From: Pseudomonas sp. R76
GTDB taxonomy: Bacteria > Pseudomonadota > Gammaproteobacteria > Pseudomonadales > Pseudomonadaceae
Length of the DNA stretch: 64,000 bases
Assembly: GCF_009834565.1 (NCBI RefSeq)
Contig: NZ_CP019428.1
Coordinates: forward strand, 3,906,001-3,970,000
Reading direction: 5' to 3'
The notes beneath the pieces are model-generated. The model was not told the origin of the DNA. It made no database searches and worked only from the letters and a program-made list of their open reading frames with translations. Positions 15,031-21,994 of the stretch are shown piece by piece (positions within the stretch are counted from its first letter, which is position 1; each line of letters opens with the position of its first letter). The translations under genes and the position numbers were made by a program.

Positions 15031-15321
15031 TCAATAACTAACAACCTGAGCCACGGCTTGCAGTAAAATTGAGCACGCAGCGAAGAGCGCACCTAACGAG
15101 TTCCATTTAGATTGAGCAGAAAAAGTTGCAGACATATCCCACCCATCCAAACTTACCGATGCATAGTTCGGTTCCTCTCCTTTCTTTCTGGCTTTTCGCA
15201 GTCTATCTTCCACCGCCTTTTCATGGTCTACCTTTACAAAACCAGCATAGAACCAGCTTGCGGCAGAACACAAGCCAATTAAAATCGAAGCAAGTGTCAA
15301 TGTTAAGCCCAGGTTAAGCAT
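15031..15321 (-). CDS. Small membrane protein (96 aa)
   Basis: Two hydrophobic segments (residues ~4-28, LGLTLTLASILIGLCSAASWFY; and ~75-94, LGALFAACSILLQAVAQVV) flank a charged cytoplasmic or periplasmic loop with KAVEDRLRKARKKGEE. GGAGG lies 5 nt before the ATG at 15321; the GTG two codons earlier overlaps this site. AT-richer codon use than the core genes suggests acquisition. It lies 32 nt downstream of the next gene in the same direction, so the two are probably one unit. Function unknown. Confidence 0.65.
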   Translation of the reverse strand: MLNLGLTLTLASILIGLCSAASWFYAGFVKVDHEKAVEDRLRKARKKGEEPNYASVSLDGWDMSATFSAQSKWNSLGALFAACSILLQAVAQVVSY

Positions 15322-15353
15322 GCTCACCTCCGTTTCACTCTAGGGCTAAAATT

Positions 15354-15698
15354 TTAATCTTTCTTCAACACCTCAGAGTTTGAGACTTCAATACCGCTTG
15401 CGACAGCCATGAGTCGATTCAAAGCACGAACCGATCCAGCTAGGCCTGAGGATATTTGCGCTTTATCCTTCGCGACCCCTTGGGCTGCAACTAGCTCTAT
15501 AAGCTCTGCAATATCTTTAATATTCATACGAACATCAAAGTCGTACTCGCCATCACCGTCTGGAGATGTTTTTTTAAGCGTTAATGAAAATACCAACGGT
15601 TTCTTATCTTTCACCTCGACTGAGGAAACGTGAGGTTTTCTACTGCGGATGCTTGTCCATCCAGCCTTTCTATTAGAACCTTGGCGCCCAATTTCCAT
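15354..15698 (-). CDS. Hypothetical protein (114 aa) in AT-rich segment
   Basis: Starts at 15698 behind AGGAG. The protein is soluble and basic at the N-terminus, with a beta-like central part (KKPLVFSLTLKKTSPDGDGEYDFDVRM) and a helical C-terminus (IAELIELVAAQGVAKDKAQISSGLAGSVRALNRLM). No family was recognised. It is paired with the small membrane protein at 15031, an arrangement that would fit a two-gene accessory module, but nothing shows what it does. Confidence 0.6.
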   Translation of the reverse strand: MEIGRQGSNRKAGWTSIRSRKPHVSSVEVKDKKPLVFSLTLKKTSPDGDGEYDFDVRMNIKDIAELIELVAAQGVAKDKAQISSGLAGSVRALNRLMAVASGIEVSNSEVLKKD

Positions 15699-15943
15699 AT
15701 TTTTCTCCTATTCCATTTTTTGGTCTTTAAATATGTCACAAAGCCATTATCGTAGACCAGCCCGATAACTAATGTATTTATCGCTGCGCTACGATTGCGC
15801 ATGCGTCCCGACATTTCCCTTTCCCTCGCAGGACGTTTCCGAGAAAATCCCAACCGCTTGCGCCTCTCAAATCAGCTAGCTAGTCTTCGCCGGTCACTGC
15901 CAATTCAGTGACCGGGTTTAGCAGCCCGCCGATGACTAGGCGC

Positions 15944-15974
15944 AAAGCGCCACCTTTTGCAGGGCGCTTTTTTT
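15944..15974 (+). terminator. Terminator-like hairpin inside the locus B leader
   Basis: AAAGCGCC ... GGGCGCTTT followed by TTTTT. An alternative hairpin GGCGCAAAGCGCC overlaps its 5' arm. Termination here would separate the upstream a1/b1 sites from the RNA core, or it may be a switchable element; function inferred only. Confidence 0.5.
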
Positions 15975-15990
15975 CGGCCCGATGCTTTAT

Positions 15991-16067
15991 GGTGGCCGTG
16001 CGCAGGGCACCTTCGGGTGCGCCGGGTCCTAGTCTCCGGTTCTGCTAACCTGCGCTCGGCCGCCACC
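15991..16067 (+). ncRNA. C4-like antisense RNA core (locus B)
   Basis: A 77-nt cloverleaf-like fold closed by GGTGGCCG/CGGCCGCCACC and GCGCAGG/CCTGCGC. It has the tetraloop hairpin GCACC-TTCG-GGTGC and an arm CCGG/CCGG whose loop carries b' CCTAGTC (16028-16034). The a' segment CTGCTAA (16042-16048) follows. Both are perfectly complementary to the upstream a1/b1 sites, and a' to a2; b' pairs with b2 around the Shine-Dalgarno with one bulge. The 77-nt size equals that reported for processed P1/P7 C4 RNA. Confidence 0.72.
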
Positions 16068-16123
16068 CTTCAATCGTTTAGCAGTGATGGTGACGGCCTC
16101 TAACCGACTAGAGGTGCTTCACG

Positions 16124-16465
16124 ATGGATAAAATTATTCCCGATCCGCCTTTCAATCGCTTTGACCCTTCTGCTGACCATGCACAAAAATACGCCGCGTA
16201 TAAGCGTGCGCTGGATCACTATCTCTCCCCTGCTCCATCGCCCGATTCTGTAGAACCAATGCTGTTCGCTGTTGATGCTGAAACCAGCTTTGAAAGTGCG
16301 TTGGTGCATACCAGCAGTTTGTTGCGCTGTGCGGCGGCCACGGCGCAGGAGGCCGGTGATCGATTGGAGGGGACTTCGCAGGCGCTGGTGATTTCGGTGC
16401 TGCATCTGGTGGATATGGCGAGGGCGATGGTGGATCGTGCGGTGGAGTGTGTGCAGCCACGCTGA
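16124..16465 (+). CDS. DUF6124-like small protein (113 aa), paralog of 7746
   Basis: Begins MDKIIPDPPFNRFDPSADH. The family helix YAAYKRALDHYLSP aligns with LHEVAYRAINHYLNP of the paralog at 7746; MLFAVDAETSFESALVHTSSLLRC and a final helix VDMARAMVDRAVE follow. No known domain, signal peptide or catalytic pattern is visible, so the function is unknown. Translation is predicted to be blocked when the C4-like core of its own leader pairs with the ribosome site. The two paralogs differ considerably in sequence, so this is not a recent duplication. Confidence 0.8.
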   Translation: MDKIIPDPPFNRFDPSADHAQKYAAYKRALDHYLSPAPSPDSVEPMLFAVDAETSFESALVHTSSLLRCAAATAQEAGDRLEGTSQALVISVLHLVDMARAMVDRAVECVQPR

Positions 16466-16472
16466 GTAGCCC

Positions 16473-16608
16473 TTGTGGCGAGCAGGCTTGTCCTGCGTTG
16501 GGCTGCGTAGCGGCCCCAATAAGGTCAACTCAATTTGTCAGGTGCACCGAGGCGGCTGGTTTTGGGGCTGCTTCGCAGCCCAACGCGGGGCGAGCCCGCT
16601 CGCCACAA
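16473..16608. repeat. Long inverted repeat (TTGTGGCGAGC...GCTCGCCACAA)
   Basis: Left arm TTGTGGCGAGCAGGCTTGTC ... TTGGGCTGCGTAGC; right arm GCTTCGCAGCCCAA ... GGGCGAGCCCGCTCGCCACAA. Related to, but distinct from, the GTGGGAGC REP classes. Confidence 0.85.
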
Positions 16609-16639
16609 AAGGGGTGGTTCGGCCAATGTATTTAGTGGC

Positions 16640-16680
16640 TGACACACCGCTTTCGCGGGCAAGCCCGCTCCCACACTTGG
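16640..16680. repeat. Solitary REP half-site
   Basis: CTTTCGCGGGCAAGCCCGCTCCCACACTTG is a single inverted arm of the common doublet; its partner has been lost. Confidence 0.7.
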
Positions 16681-16785
16681 ATCTCCTTGTATTAGGGAGA
16701 TCACAGTTTGCCGTCTAAAAAATCGCTTTTGCTCTAACCACTCAGGTCGGCTGTCAGGCCGCCGTGCTTTGCTTTTGATCTGCTT

Positions 16786-17060
16786 TTGATTTTGATCTCG
16801 GGCGCCCCGTTAACCACGCTGGCCGCACGCGGGTTTGAATCCGTGGGTAACCCGGCAGGACGCCGGGTTAGCCGCGATGGGCCAGGGATGGCCCATGGCG
16901 GCGGCCCACGGATTCAAGCCTGCGTGCGGGCACACCGAAGCGTGAGCGAGGTGCCGAGTGGTGGGGCGAGGACCTTTTGCTTACTTTTCGGTCCTTCGAA
17001 AAGTGAGCCGCCGTAAGGGCGGAACCATTAGCCGCCGTTGCCGCAGGAATGGATATGTAC
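16786..17060. repeat. Dispersed Pseudomonas repeat element, non-coding
   Basis: A block of nested palindromes: AACCCGGC-AGGAC-GCCGGGTTA, GATGGGCCAGGGATGGCCCATGG, and ACTTTTCGGTCCTTCGAAAAGT followed by GCCGCCGTAAGGGCGG. The outer pair GCACGCGGGTTTGAATCCGTGG / CCACGGATTCAAGCCTGCGTGC brackets 16820-16927. I recall this composition as repeated in P. fluorescens genomes; copy number cannot be seen here. The remainder up to 17259 holds no gene I can support. Confidence 0.65.
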
Positions 17061-17259
17061 TCGGTCCCAAAAAGGTGACCGATACTAAGGATTTAGTGCC
17101 CACACTAACGCCTTCGCGGCCTCGCTAAAGCTCGACGGCTCCCACAGTGGATCTGCATGGGCTCGAAAGCTAAACCACCACTTCCTTCTATCAAAAGCCT
17201 GTTTCTTTTTAGCAGCCGGCATATGCAACTCTCGAGGGTGATCGTGAGTGCATAACAGC

Positions 17260-17754
17260 TCAAGAGCGCGGTTTATTCCCTGCGACCTGGGGAAGTTTCT
17301 CGCGGCTTTTGGCCTGCCCACGCTGGTACAACGCCTCGACCAGTTTCTGCCGTTCATCCTGGGGCAAATTGCTCGCGAACTGCGCCAGTGTCGTATCCAC
17401 CAACGCCCGCAGTGCCACGTCGGCCTCGCGCGCCTTGGCCAGTTCCGTCACCAGCACTGCGCGGTCCAGGGTCGGCGCTTCGAGCTGTTTGATCACGCCC
17501 AGGCGCGCTTCGCGGCCGGCCATGATCAGCGGTTGGCTGTCGGCACGGTTCTGGCGCAGCAACTGGCGCAATTCCTTGCGGCGCTCAGCCGGCAACTTGA
17601 TCATCGCCTGGCGCAAGCCGTGCTGGTTGACCACCGCTTCGGCAGGTTTGGCCGCCGCCATAAAGTGGTAGAGGCCACCGCCTACACCGCCGATCAAAAA
17701 CACGTTGAGCAACACCGAGACGAGCAACCACGGTTTAAGGGATTTTGCGGTCAT
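17260..17754 (-). CDS. Periplasmic heavy-metal sensor-like protein (Spy/CnrX-type)
   Basis: A 164-residue protein with one N-terminal membrane anchor (LKPWLLVSVLLNVFLIGGVGGGL) and a periplasmic helical domain rich in Arg, Leu and Gln (RQAMIKLPAERRKELRQLL ... LTLAQFASNLPQDERQKLVEAL). This is the pattern of the metal-resistance sensor family (CnrX/Spy/ZraP-like). It overlaps the preceding anti-sigma gene by 4 nt (ATGA), completing a sigma / anti-sigma / periplasmic sensor set. By analogy it would modulate the anti-sigma factor in response to an envelope or metal signal. No His- or Met-rich metal site is obvious, so the inducer is open. Confidence 0.75.
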   Translation of the reverse strand: MTAKSLKPWLLVSVLLNVFLIGGVGGGLYHFMAAAKPAEAVVNQHGLRQAMIKLPAERRKELRQLLRQNRADSQPLIMAGREARLGVIKQLEAPTLDRAVLVTELAKAREADVALRALVDTTLAQFASNLPQDERQKLVEALYQRGQAKSREKLPQVAGNKPRS

Positions 17755-18182
17755 TGCTCAGTTTCCTCGGCGTTGACGGTGAAGACGACGTCGGCATCGC
17801 CCTGATCGAAGACGCTGGGCAGCACGTCGGATGACAGCATCGGCAGCGGCACGCTCAGCGACGCCACCAGCACCCCGGCGGCGATGCCGGCAAGGCCCGC
17901 GCCGACCAGCCCGGCCGGTGACAGCCAGTTGGCGTAGCGCGACCAGAACGACTCACGGCGCGGTGCAGCGTCGCGAATCTGCCGCGCCAGCGCCGGGTCG
18001 GCGAATGCCAGTTGGTGGCTGTCCAGCTGCGCATCCAGCCAACTGACCTCGCGCAACGCCGCATGGGCGCTGGCGTTACCACTGTCGAGCAGCGCCTGGG
18101 CGGGCGCCCGCTCGGCGATGGGCCAGCGATGCAGGCTGGCCCCGTAGGCGTCAGCCAAGTGCGCAAATCGTTCAGGTGTCAT
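17751..18182 (-). CDS. Anti-sigma factor-like membrane protein
   Basis: A 143-residue protein with a cytoplasmic N-terminal helical part (FAHLADAYGASLHRWP; ALLDSGNASAHAALREVSWLDAQL), one membrane segment (residues ~92-112, GLVGAGLAGIAAGVLVASLSV) and a short periplasmic tail. Position directly after an ECF sigma gene, with 4-nt overlaps at both ends, fits an anti-sigma factor that holds the sigma at the membrane. There is no zinc-binding HxxxCxxC motif, so it is not of the ZAS class. Confidence 0.75.
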   Translation of the reverse strand: MTPERFAHLADAYGASLHRWPIAERAPAQALLDSGNASAHAALREVSWLDAQLDSHQLAFADPALARQIRDAAPRRESFWSRYANWLSPAGLVGAGLAGIAAGVLVASLSVPLPMLSSDVLPSVFDQGDADVVFTVNAEETEQ

Positions 18183-18772
18183 GGTTTTCCCCTTCCTGGG
18201 CGGGCGTGCCCGGGTGTGTCGGCAAGTTGACTGCGCAACTGGCGTCGGGCCCGCGACAGCAGGCTCTCCAGTGCCTCGACGCTGATGTTCATCAGGGCCG
18301 CGGCGTCGATGTTCGACAGCTCCTGGTAGTACTGCAACACAATGGCTTCGCGCTGGCGCTCGGGCAAGGTCGCCAACGCGGCGGCCATCCTTGCACTGCG
18401 GTCGGCCGTTTCCAACTGTTCATCAAGGGCCGGCGCGTTGTCGGCCAGTTCCAGCACCTCGTCCTCGTTCAACGGGCGCTCCTTGCGCCGACGCAACCGG
18501 TCGTGGCACAGGTTGAGTGCCACGCGGTGCAGCCAGGTGTCGAAACGCGCTTCGCCAGGCCGCCAGTTGGCCGCCTGGCGCCAGATGCGCAGGAAACTTT
18601 CCTGGGCCACGTCCTTGGCCTCGTCGGCATCCCCGAGGATCCGACTGGCGAGCGCGAGCAAACGCGGGAGCTTGCGCGTCACCATTTCGTTGACGGCGGC
18701 GGGCTCGTTGTTGCTGATACGTGCCAGTAGCTCAACGTCCGGATCAGTGTCTTTCAATCGGGTAGTTCTCAA
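18179..18772 (-). CDS. ECF RNA polymerase sigma factor
   Basis: A 197-residue group-IV sigma factor. Region 2 includes ASRILGDADEAKDVAQESFLRIWRQ and FDTWLHRVALNLCHDRLRRRK for promoter melting and -10 binding. Region 4 (LATLPERQREAIVLQYYQELSNIDAAALMNISVEALESLLSRARRQLR) contains the -35-binding helix-turn-helix. It is the second gene of the unit after the YXWGXW protein (22-nt gap) and overlaps the anti-sigma gene by 4 nt. It likely activates its own operon when the anti-sigma releases it. Confidence 0.92.
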   Translation of the reverse strand: MRTTRLKDTDPDVELLARISNNEPAAVNEMVTRKLPRLLALASRILGDADEAKDVAQESFLRIWRQAANWRPGEARFDTWLHRVALNLCHDRLRRRKERPLNEDEVLELADNAPALDEQLETADRSARMAAALATLPERQREAIVLQYYQELSNIDAAALMNISVEALESLLSRARRQLRSQLADTPGHARPGRGKP

Positions 18773-18794
18773 TGCACTGGCTAAGTTTCAGGTT

Positions 18795-19106
18795 TCAGCG
18801 GACCCAGTGGCCTTCACGCCAGTACCAGTTGGGGCCACGGGATTCCCAGTGCCCAGGTTCCCAGCGGGCATTACGCTGCACCGGCTGCCAGTGGCCCGGC
18901 ACCCAGGCATACGCGCCGCGCTCCCACTGCCAGTGGCCACGGTCCCAGACAAAGCCTGGGCGTTCGGCGGGGATCACTTCGACACGTTCCGCCGGCGGCG
19001 CCTGGCGAATGATGACTTCGGTCTGGGCGAAGGTCGGGGGGCTGACAAGCGCGGCGAAGGCCATCGGGATCAGCAAGGCGTAGCGCAATTTGGCCAGTGG
19101 ATTCAT
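18795..19106 (-). CDS. YXWGXW repeat-containing exported protein
   Basis: A 103-residue protein with a signal peptide (LAKLRYALLIPMAFAALVSPPTFA) and aromatic repeats: FVWDRGHWQWERGAYAWVPGHWQP and ARWEPGHWESRGPNWYWREGHWV. This is the YXWGXW repeat pattern. The function of the family is unknown; it is periplasmic or outer-membrane associated. It heads the sigma-factor operon and may be an envelope component monitored or produced by the system. AAGGAG precedes the ATG. Confidence 0.85.
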   Translation of the reverse strand: MNPLAKLRYALLIPMAFAALVSPPTFAQTEVIIRQAPPAERVEVIPAERPGFVWDRGHWQWERGAYAWVPGHWQPVQRNARWEPGHWESRGPNWYWREGHWVR

Positions 19107-19174
19107 GGCAACTCCTTCATACGGCGGACGAAAATGTTCGCTGCTGATGGGTTGAACGCTGGGGTAGGAAAAAT

Positions 19175-19207
19175 CCGTCGCGAGAAATACTAAATTTTTC
19201 TCGACGG
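19175..19207. promoter_or_regulatory. Inverted repeat in divergent promoter region
   Basis: CCGTCGCGAGAAA and TTTCTCGACGG are inverted around a 9-10 nt AT-rich centre, midway between the divergent starts at 19106 and 19332. It could be an operator or a transcript hairpin; no family-specific match is claimed. Confidence 0.5.
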
Positions 19208-19331
19208 TGGTTAAGGCGAGTATTACTCAGGGGATGGCGGCGCTTGATGAAATGTTTGAAAGCATGCCGACGGATTTGTGCAAGTGGCGGCGTTCAAGGT
19301 GTAACGCAATGCACACCATGAGGAAATAACC

Positions 19332-19472
19332 ATGTCTCGTCGCCTGACTCTGCTTGTCGCCGCCCTGCTGATCGCCAGCCTCAGCGGCTGTGTGATCCTG
19401 CCGGAACACCGGCATTGCTGCTGGCGCTACTACGGCGCCGTCACCGCGCCCAGCAGCACCGTCAACAGTTAA
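19332..19472 (+). CDS. Very small lipoprotein (46 aa)
   Basis: ATG at 19332 after an AGGAAAT site. The first 20 residues, MSRRLTLLVAALLIASLSGC, are a complete lipoprotein signal with lipobox (LSG-C). The mature part is 27 residues with a CC pair (EHRHCCWRYYGAV). Such entericidin-like tiny lipoproteins are common but easily missed, and no specific family is claimed. Its stop codon overlaps, tail to tail, that of the DUF1652 gene on the other strand. Confidence 0.6.
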   Translation: MSRRLTLLVAALLIASLSGCVILPEHRHCCWRYYGAVTAPSSTVNS

Positions 19473-19717
19473 CTGACGGCCGCAAAGCCTCGACGCCCGG
19501 CTTTGAGCTCGGTGCGCAGTTCGCCAATGAGGTTTGCGACGGAACGGACGCTGTCCAGGCCTTGGGGCGACACCCGCGTCAACAGCAAGTCGACACGCCC
19601 GGACGCCGGCTCAAATACGCTGATGCGCAACGAACCGTCGCTGTTAAGGCTGCAATCACACGAAAGCGGCAGGAAGCCTACGGCCATGATGCGGTTGAGT
19701 TCGGTGATCGACATCAT
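19469..19717 (-). CDS. DUF1652 family protein
   Basis: An 82-residue protein of a Pseudomonas-specific family of unknown function. The pattern MSITELNRIMAVGFLPLSCDCSLNSDGSL, followed by SGRVDLLLTRVS and SVANLIGELRTEL, is diagnostic. Two ATGs are adjacent at 19717 and 19714 and either could serve; a longer reading from 19789 adds unrelated residues. No export signal. Confidence 0.8.
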   Translation of the reverse strand: MMSITELNRIMAVGFLPLSCDCSLNSDGSLRISVFEPASGRVDLLLTRVSPQGLDSVRSVANLIGELRTELKAGRRGFAAVS

Positions 19718-19963
19718 GACAAGCCCCCGTCCCTGGGTTCGACCCTGCAGGTGTGATGCATCCAGCTTAGATAAGCTTTTGCCGGCCACTGAACAATTAA
19801 TTCAAAAGTGATACCTGTGCCGCATTTTGCCGCGTAAACGCTGGGGCGCTGACGCCAGAAACCCAGCACCTGACCTCTCGTCTGCTGCTGTGGTGAAGGC
19901 TTGACTCAGAGCGCCGTTCAAAAGACGCTCTTGGCTCTTTGCCATCATCCCGAGCAGCCCGCC

Positions 19964-20908
19964 ATGAGCCTCATTCCTCCGAGCCAGCCCGACAGTGACG
20001 TGTACAAAACGCTGCTGGAATCGACCAAAGCCATCCCTTGGCGCATCGATTGGCAGACCATGACCTTCAGCTATATCGGCCCGCAGATCGAGGCGTTGCT
20101 GGGCTGGACCCCGCAAAGCTGGGTGAGCGTGGAAGACTGGGTCGAGCGCATGCACCCGGACGACCGCGAATACGTGGTGAATTTCTGTGTGTCGCAATCG
20201 CGCGCCGGCGTCGATCACGAGGCCGATTACCGTGCGCTGACGGTCAACGGCGACTATGTGTGGATCCGCGACGTGGTGCATGTGGTGCGCAAGGGCGACG
20301 AGGTTGAAGCGTTGATCGGCTTTATGTTTGATATCAGCGAGCGCAAGAAAACCGAAGAACACCTGATCCGCCTGCAGAAACAACTGGAGGAATACTCCTT
20401 CCAGGACGGCCTCACGGGCATCGCCAACCGTCGCATGTTCGACACCGTGCTGGAGCGTGAATGGGCCAGCGCCCAACGCAGCCAGTTGCCGCTGTCGTTG
20501 CTCATCCTCGATATCGATTTTTTCAAGCAGTACAACGACCACTACGGCCATATCAAGGGTGACGAAGCCTTGCGCCAGGTGGCGCGCACCTTGTCGCAGG
20601 CGGCCAACCGGCCACGGGACTTTATTGCACGCATCGGCGGCGAAGAGTTTGTGTGGTTGCTGCCGGAGACTGACGCCGCCTCGGCGCGGCAGGTGGCGCG
20701 GCGCTGCTTGCACCTGGTCTGCCAGCAGCAGATCGAGCATGGCTTTTCAGCGGTGTCGAAGCTGCTGACCCTGAGCCTCGGCGTCGGCACGCAGATCGTG
20801 ACGCCAACCAGCGACATGCTCGGGTTCGTCGAGTCGGTTGATAAGTTGCTGTACCAGGCCAAACGCAATGGACGCATGCGCGCAGAGTTTGCCGAGATTG
20901 AAGTTTGA
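19964..20908 (+). CDS. Diguanylate cyclase with PAS domain
   Basis: A 314-residue cytoplasmic protein. An N-terminal PAS/PAC sensor (residues ~15-130: ESTKAIPWRIDWQTMTFSYIGPQIEALLGW, then DYVWIRDVVHVV and ISERKKTEEHL) is joined by a short coiled coil to a GGDEF domain (~150-310). The active site is GGEEF, with DIDFFKQYNDHYGH before it, so it should make cyclic di-GMP from GTP. An inhibitory RxxD (RPRD) lies five residues before GGEEF, indicating product feedback. The start at 19964 is chosen over 19901 because it directly precedes the PAS region; both have weak ribosome sites. Confidence 0.9.
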   Translation: MSLIPPSQPDSDVYKTLLESTKAIPWRIDWQTMTFSYIGPQIEALLGWTPQSWVSVEDWVERMHPDDREYVVNFCVSQSRAGVDHEADYRALTVNGDYVWIRDVVHVVRKGDEVEALIGFMFDISERKKTEEHLIRLQKQLEEYSFQDGLTGIANRRMFDTVLEREWASAQRSQLPLSLLILDIDFFKQYNDHYGHIKGDEALRQVARTLSQAANRPRDFIARIGGEEFVWLLPETDAASARQVARRCLHLVCQQQIEHGFSAVSKLLTLSLGVGTQIVTPTSDMLGFVESVDKLLYQAKRNGRMRAEFAEIEV

Positions 20909-20935
20909 CGCTGAGGTCAAATTCCGGGCAAAAAA

Positions 20936-20967
20936 AATCCCAAGTAGCTGATGGAAACTTGGGATTT
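20936..20967 (+). terminator. Hairpin terminator after the diguanylate cyclase
   Basis: AAATCCCAAG ... CTTGGGATTT, a 10-bp stem with a 12-nt loop, preceded by an A-run and followed by only a short T/A tract; probably bidirectional. The following ~200 nt to 21173 is AT-rich and holds no gene that I can see. Confidence 0.75.
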
Positions 20968-21173
20968 AAAAATGCATAAACCGTGGGAGGTGAACGCCCG
21001 GCTATAGTACCGATTGCAAAAAGCTGTAACAAGATTAATTTAATCCTTTCGTCGGATTAAAAGCGTCGTAAGTCATTCAATAACCACACCTTTTTTAGGG
21101 TGGCCGAGGTTATAAATGCCACTTTTTGGTGCAAGTAACGCTTATATCTCCTTATATAAAAAATGGTTATTGA

Positions 21174-21434
21174 TTAAAGCGGTGCTGCACTGTCGGTGGA
21201 CTGTCCGTTTAATTGCCGGCAGGTATCACGAAGTTCAACACTGATTGACGACGCCGTACTGGCCACGCGCTCTACTTGCCTGCAAAGCGCCAAACGCTCG
21301 GCCGCCTCGACCCGCGCCCGGTCGACCTGGGCATTGAGCCGTACGAAATAGCCGCCGAGCAGCACGGCGACGCACAGAATCCCAATCGCAAAGTAGCGAA
21401 AGCTGTAGGACGAAGGGGCTTCTGGTGGGTTCAT
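21174..21434 (-). CDS. Small single-pass membrane protein (86 aa)
   Basis: Start at 21434 (MNPPEAPSSYSF); one membrane segment (residues ~12-32, FAIGILCVAVLLGGYFV) then a helical tail with three cysteines (LALCRQVERVAS, LRDTCRQL). It begins 4 nt after the GNAT gene ends, so the two are co-transcribed. No family recognised. Confidence 0.65.
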   Translation of the reverse strand: MNPPEAPSSYSFRYFAIGILCVAVLLGGYFVRLNAQVDRARVEAAERLALCRQVERVASTASSISVELRDTCRQLNGQSTDSAAPL

Positions 21435-21438
21435 GGCA

Positions 21439-21885
21439 TTAAGGCGCCCTGCTCTTCTGGTACCGAACGTCATCACCCTCAACCGGGCCGACCTTTGACC
21501 AACCCAACCGTTGGTAAAAGCAGTTGGCGCGGATTTCGTCGCGCCCGTCGGTGATCAGGAACAGGGTTAAATGCCGTTCAAACAACGCCGCTTCAGCCAC
21601 CGCCATCAAGCGGCGCCCCAGGCCGAGACCCTCGTAGGCGGGCAACACGAACATCGCAAACACCTCGCCGGTACTCAGGTCGACCATGGAGAAGGCCACG
21701 GGGTGACCCTCCACTTCGGCGAGCCACACACAGGGCGCTTGGCGAATGCTGTCCGCCAATACCTGCGGGGTAATCCCCAGGTCGCTCATCTGTTCGCGGC
21801 TCAGGTGGTTCTGCACCACCGAGGTGCGAATGGCGAAGAGCGTGTCGATATCGGCCGGCGTCGCCAGGCGAATAAGCGTTTGCAT
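21439..21885 (-). CDS. GNAT family N-acetyltransferase
   Basis: A 148-residue acetyltransferase. It starts MQTLIRLATPADIDTLFAIR at 21885 after AGGAGG. The acetyl-CoA-binding motif A is VLPAYEGLGLGRRLMAVAEAAL (R/Q-x-x-G-x-G/A type), and the C-terminal NCFYQRLGWSKVG stretch is typical. The substrate is unknown. Confidence 0.88.
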   Translation of the reverse strand: MQTLIRLATPADIDTLFAIRTSVVQNHLSREQMSDLGITPQVLADSIRQAPCVWLAEVEGHPVAFSMVDLSTGEVFAMFVLPAYEGLGLGRRLMAVAEAALFERHLTLFLITDGRDEIRANCFYQRLGWSKVGPVEGDDVRYQKSRAP

Positions 21886-21994
21886 ACAAGCCTCCTGTTG
21901 AAGGATGCAATTGTATGCATATAGAAACATAAGGTTTGTCGTGGATTTGTAAACAGCCGGGCCTACCGCTCCCAGACAAATCTGCCCACCTTAA

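Larger units (their letters stand above)
15890..16123 (+). promoter_or_regulatory. Structured 5' leader with C4-type antisense logic (locus B)
   Basis: Same layout as 7515-7745. A perfect 10-bp hairpin with loop CCAATT (15890-15915) is followed by a1 TTAGCAG (15918-15924), b1 GACTAGG (15934-15940), and a terminator-like hairpin with T-run. After the core at 15991-16067 come a2 TTAGCAG (16078-16084) and b2 GACTAGAGG (16106-16114), which holds the Shine-Dalgarno GAGG 9 nt before the ATG. The Shine-Dalgarno is also in a local hairpin CCTCTA/TAGAGG. The frame sequences (GG-TTT-NNNNN-CCGCC and TCG-TTT-NNNNN) match locus A while the variable bases differ. Confidence 0.75.
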
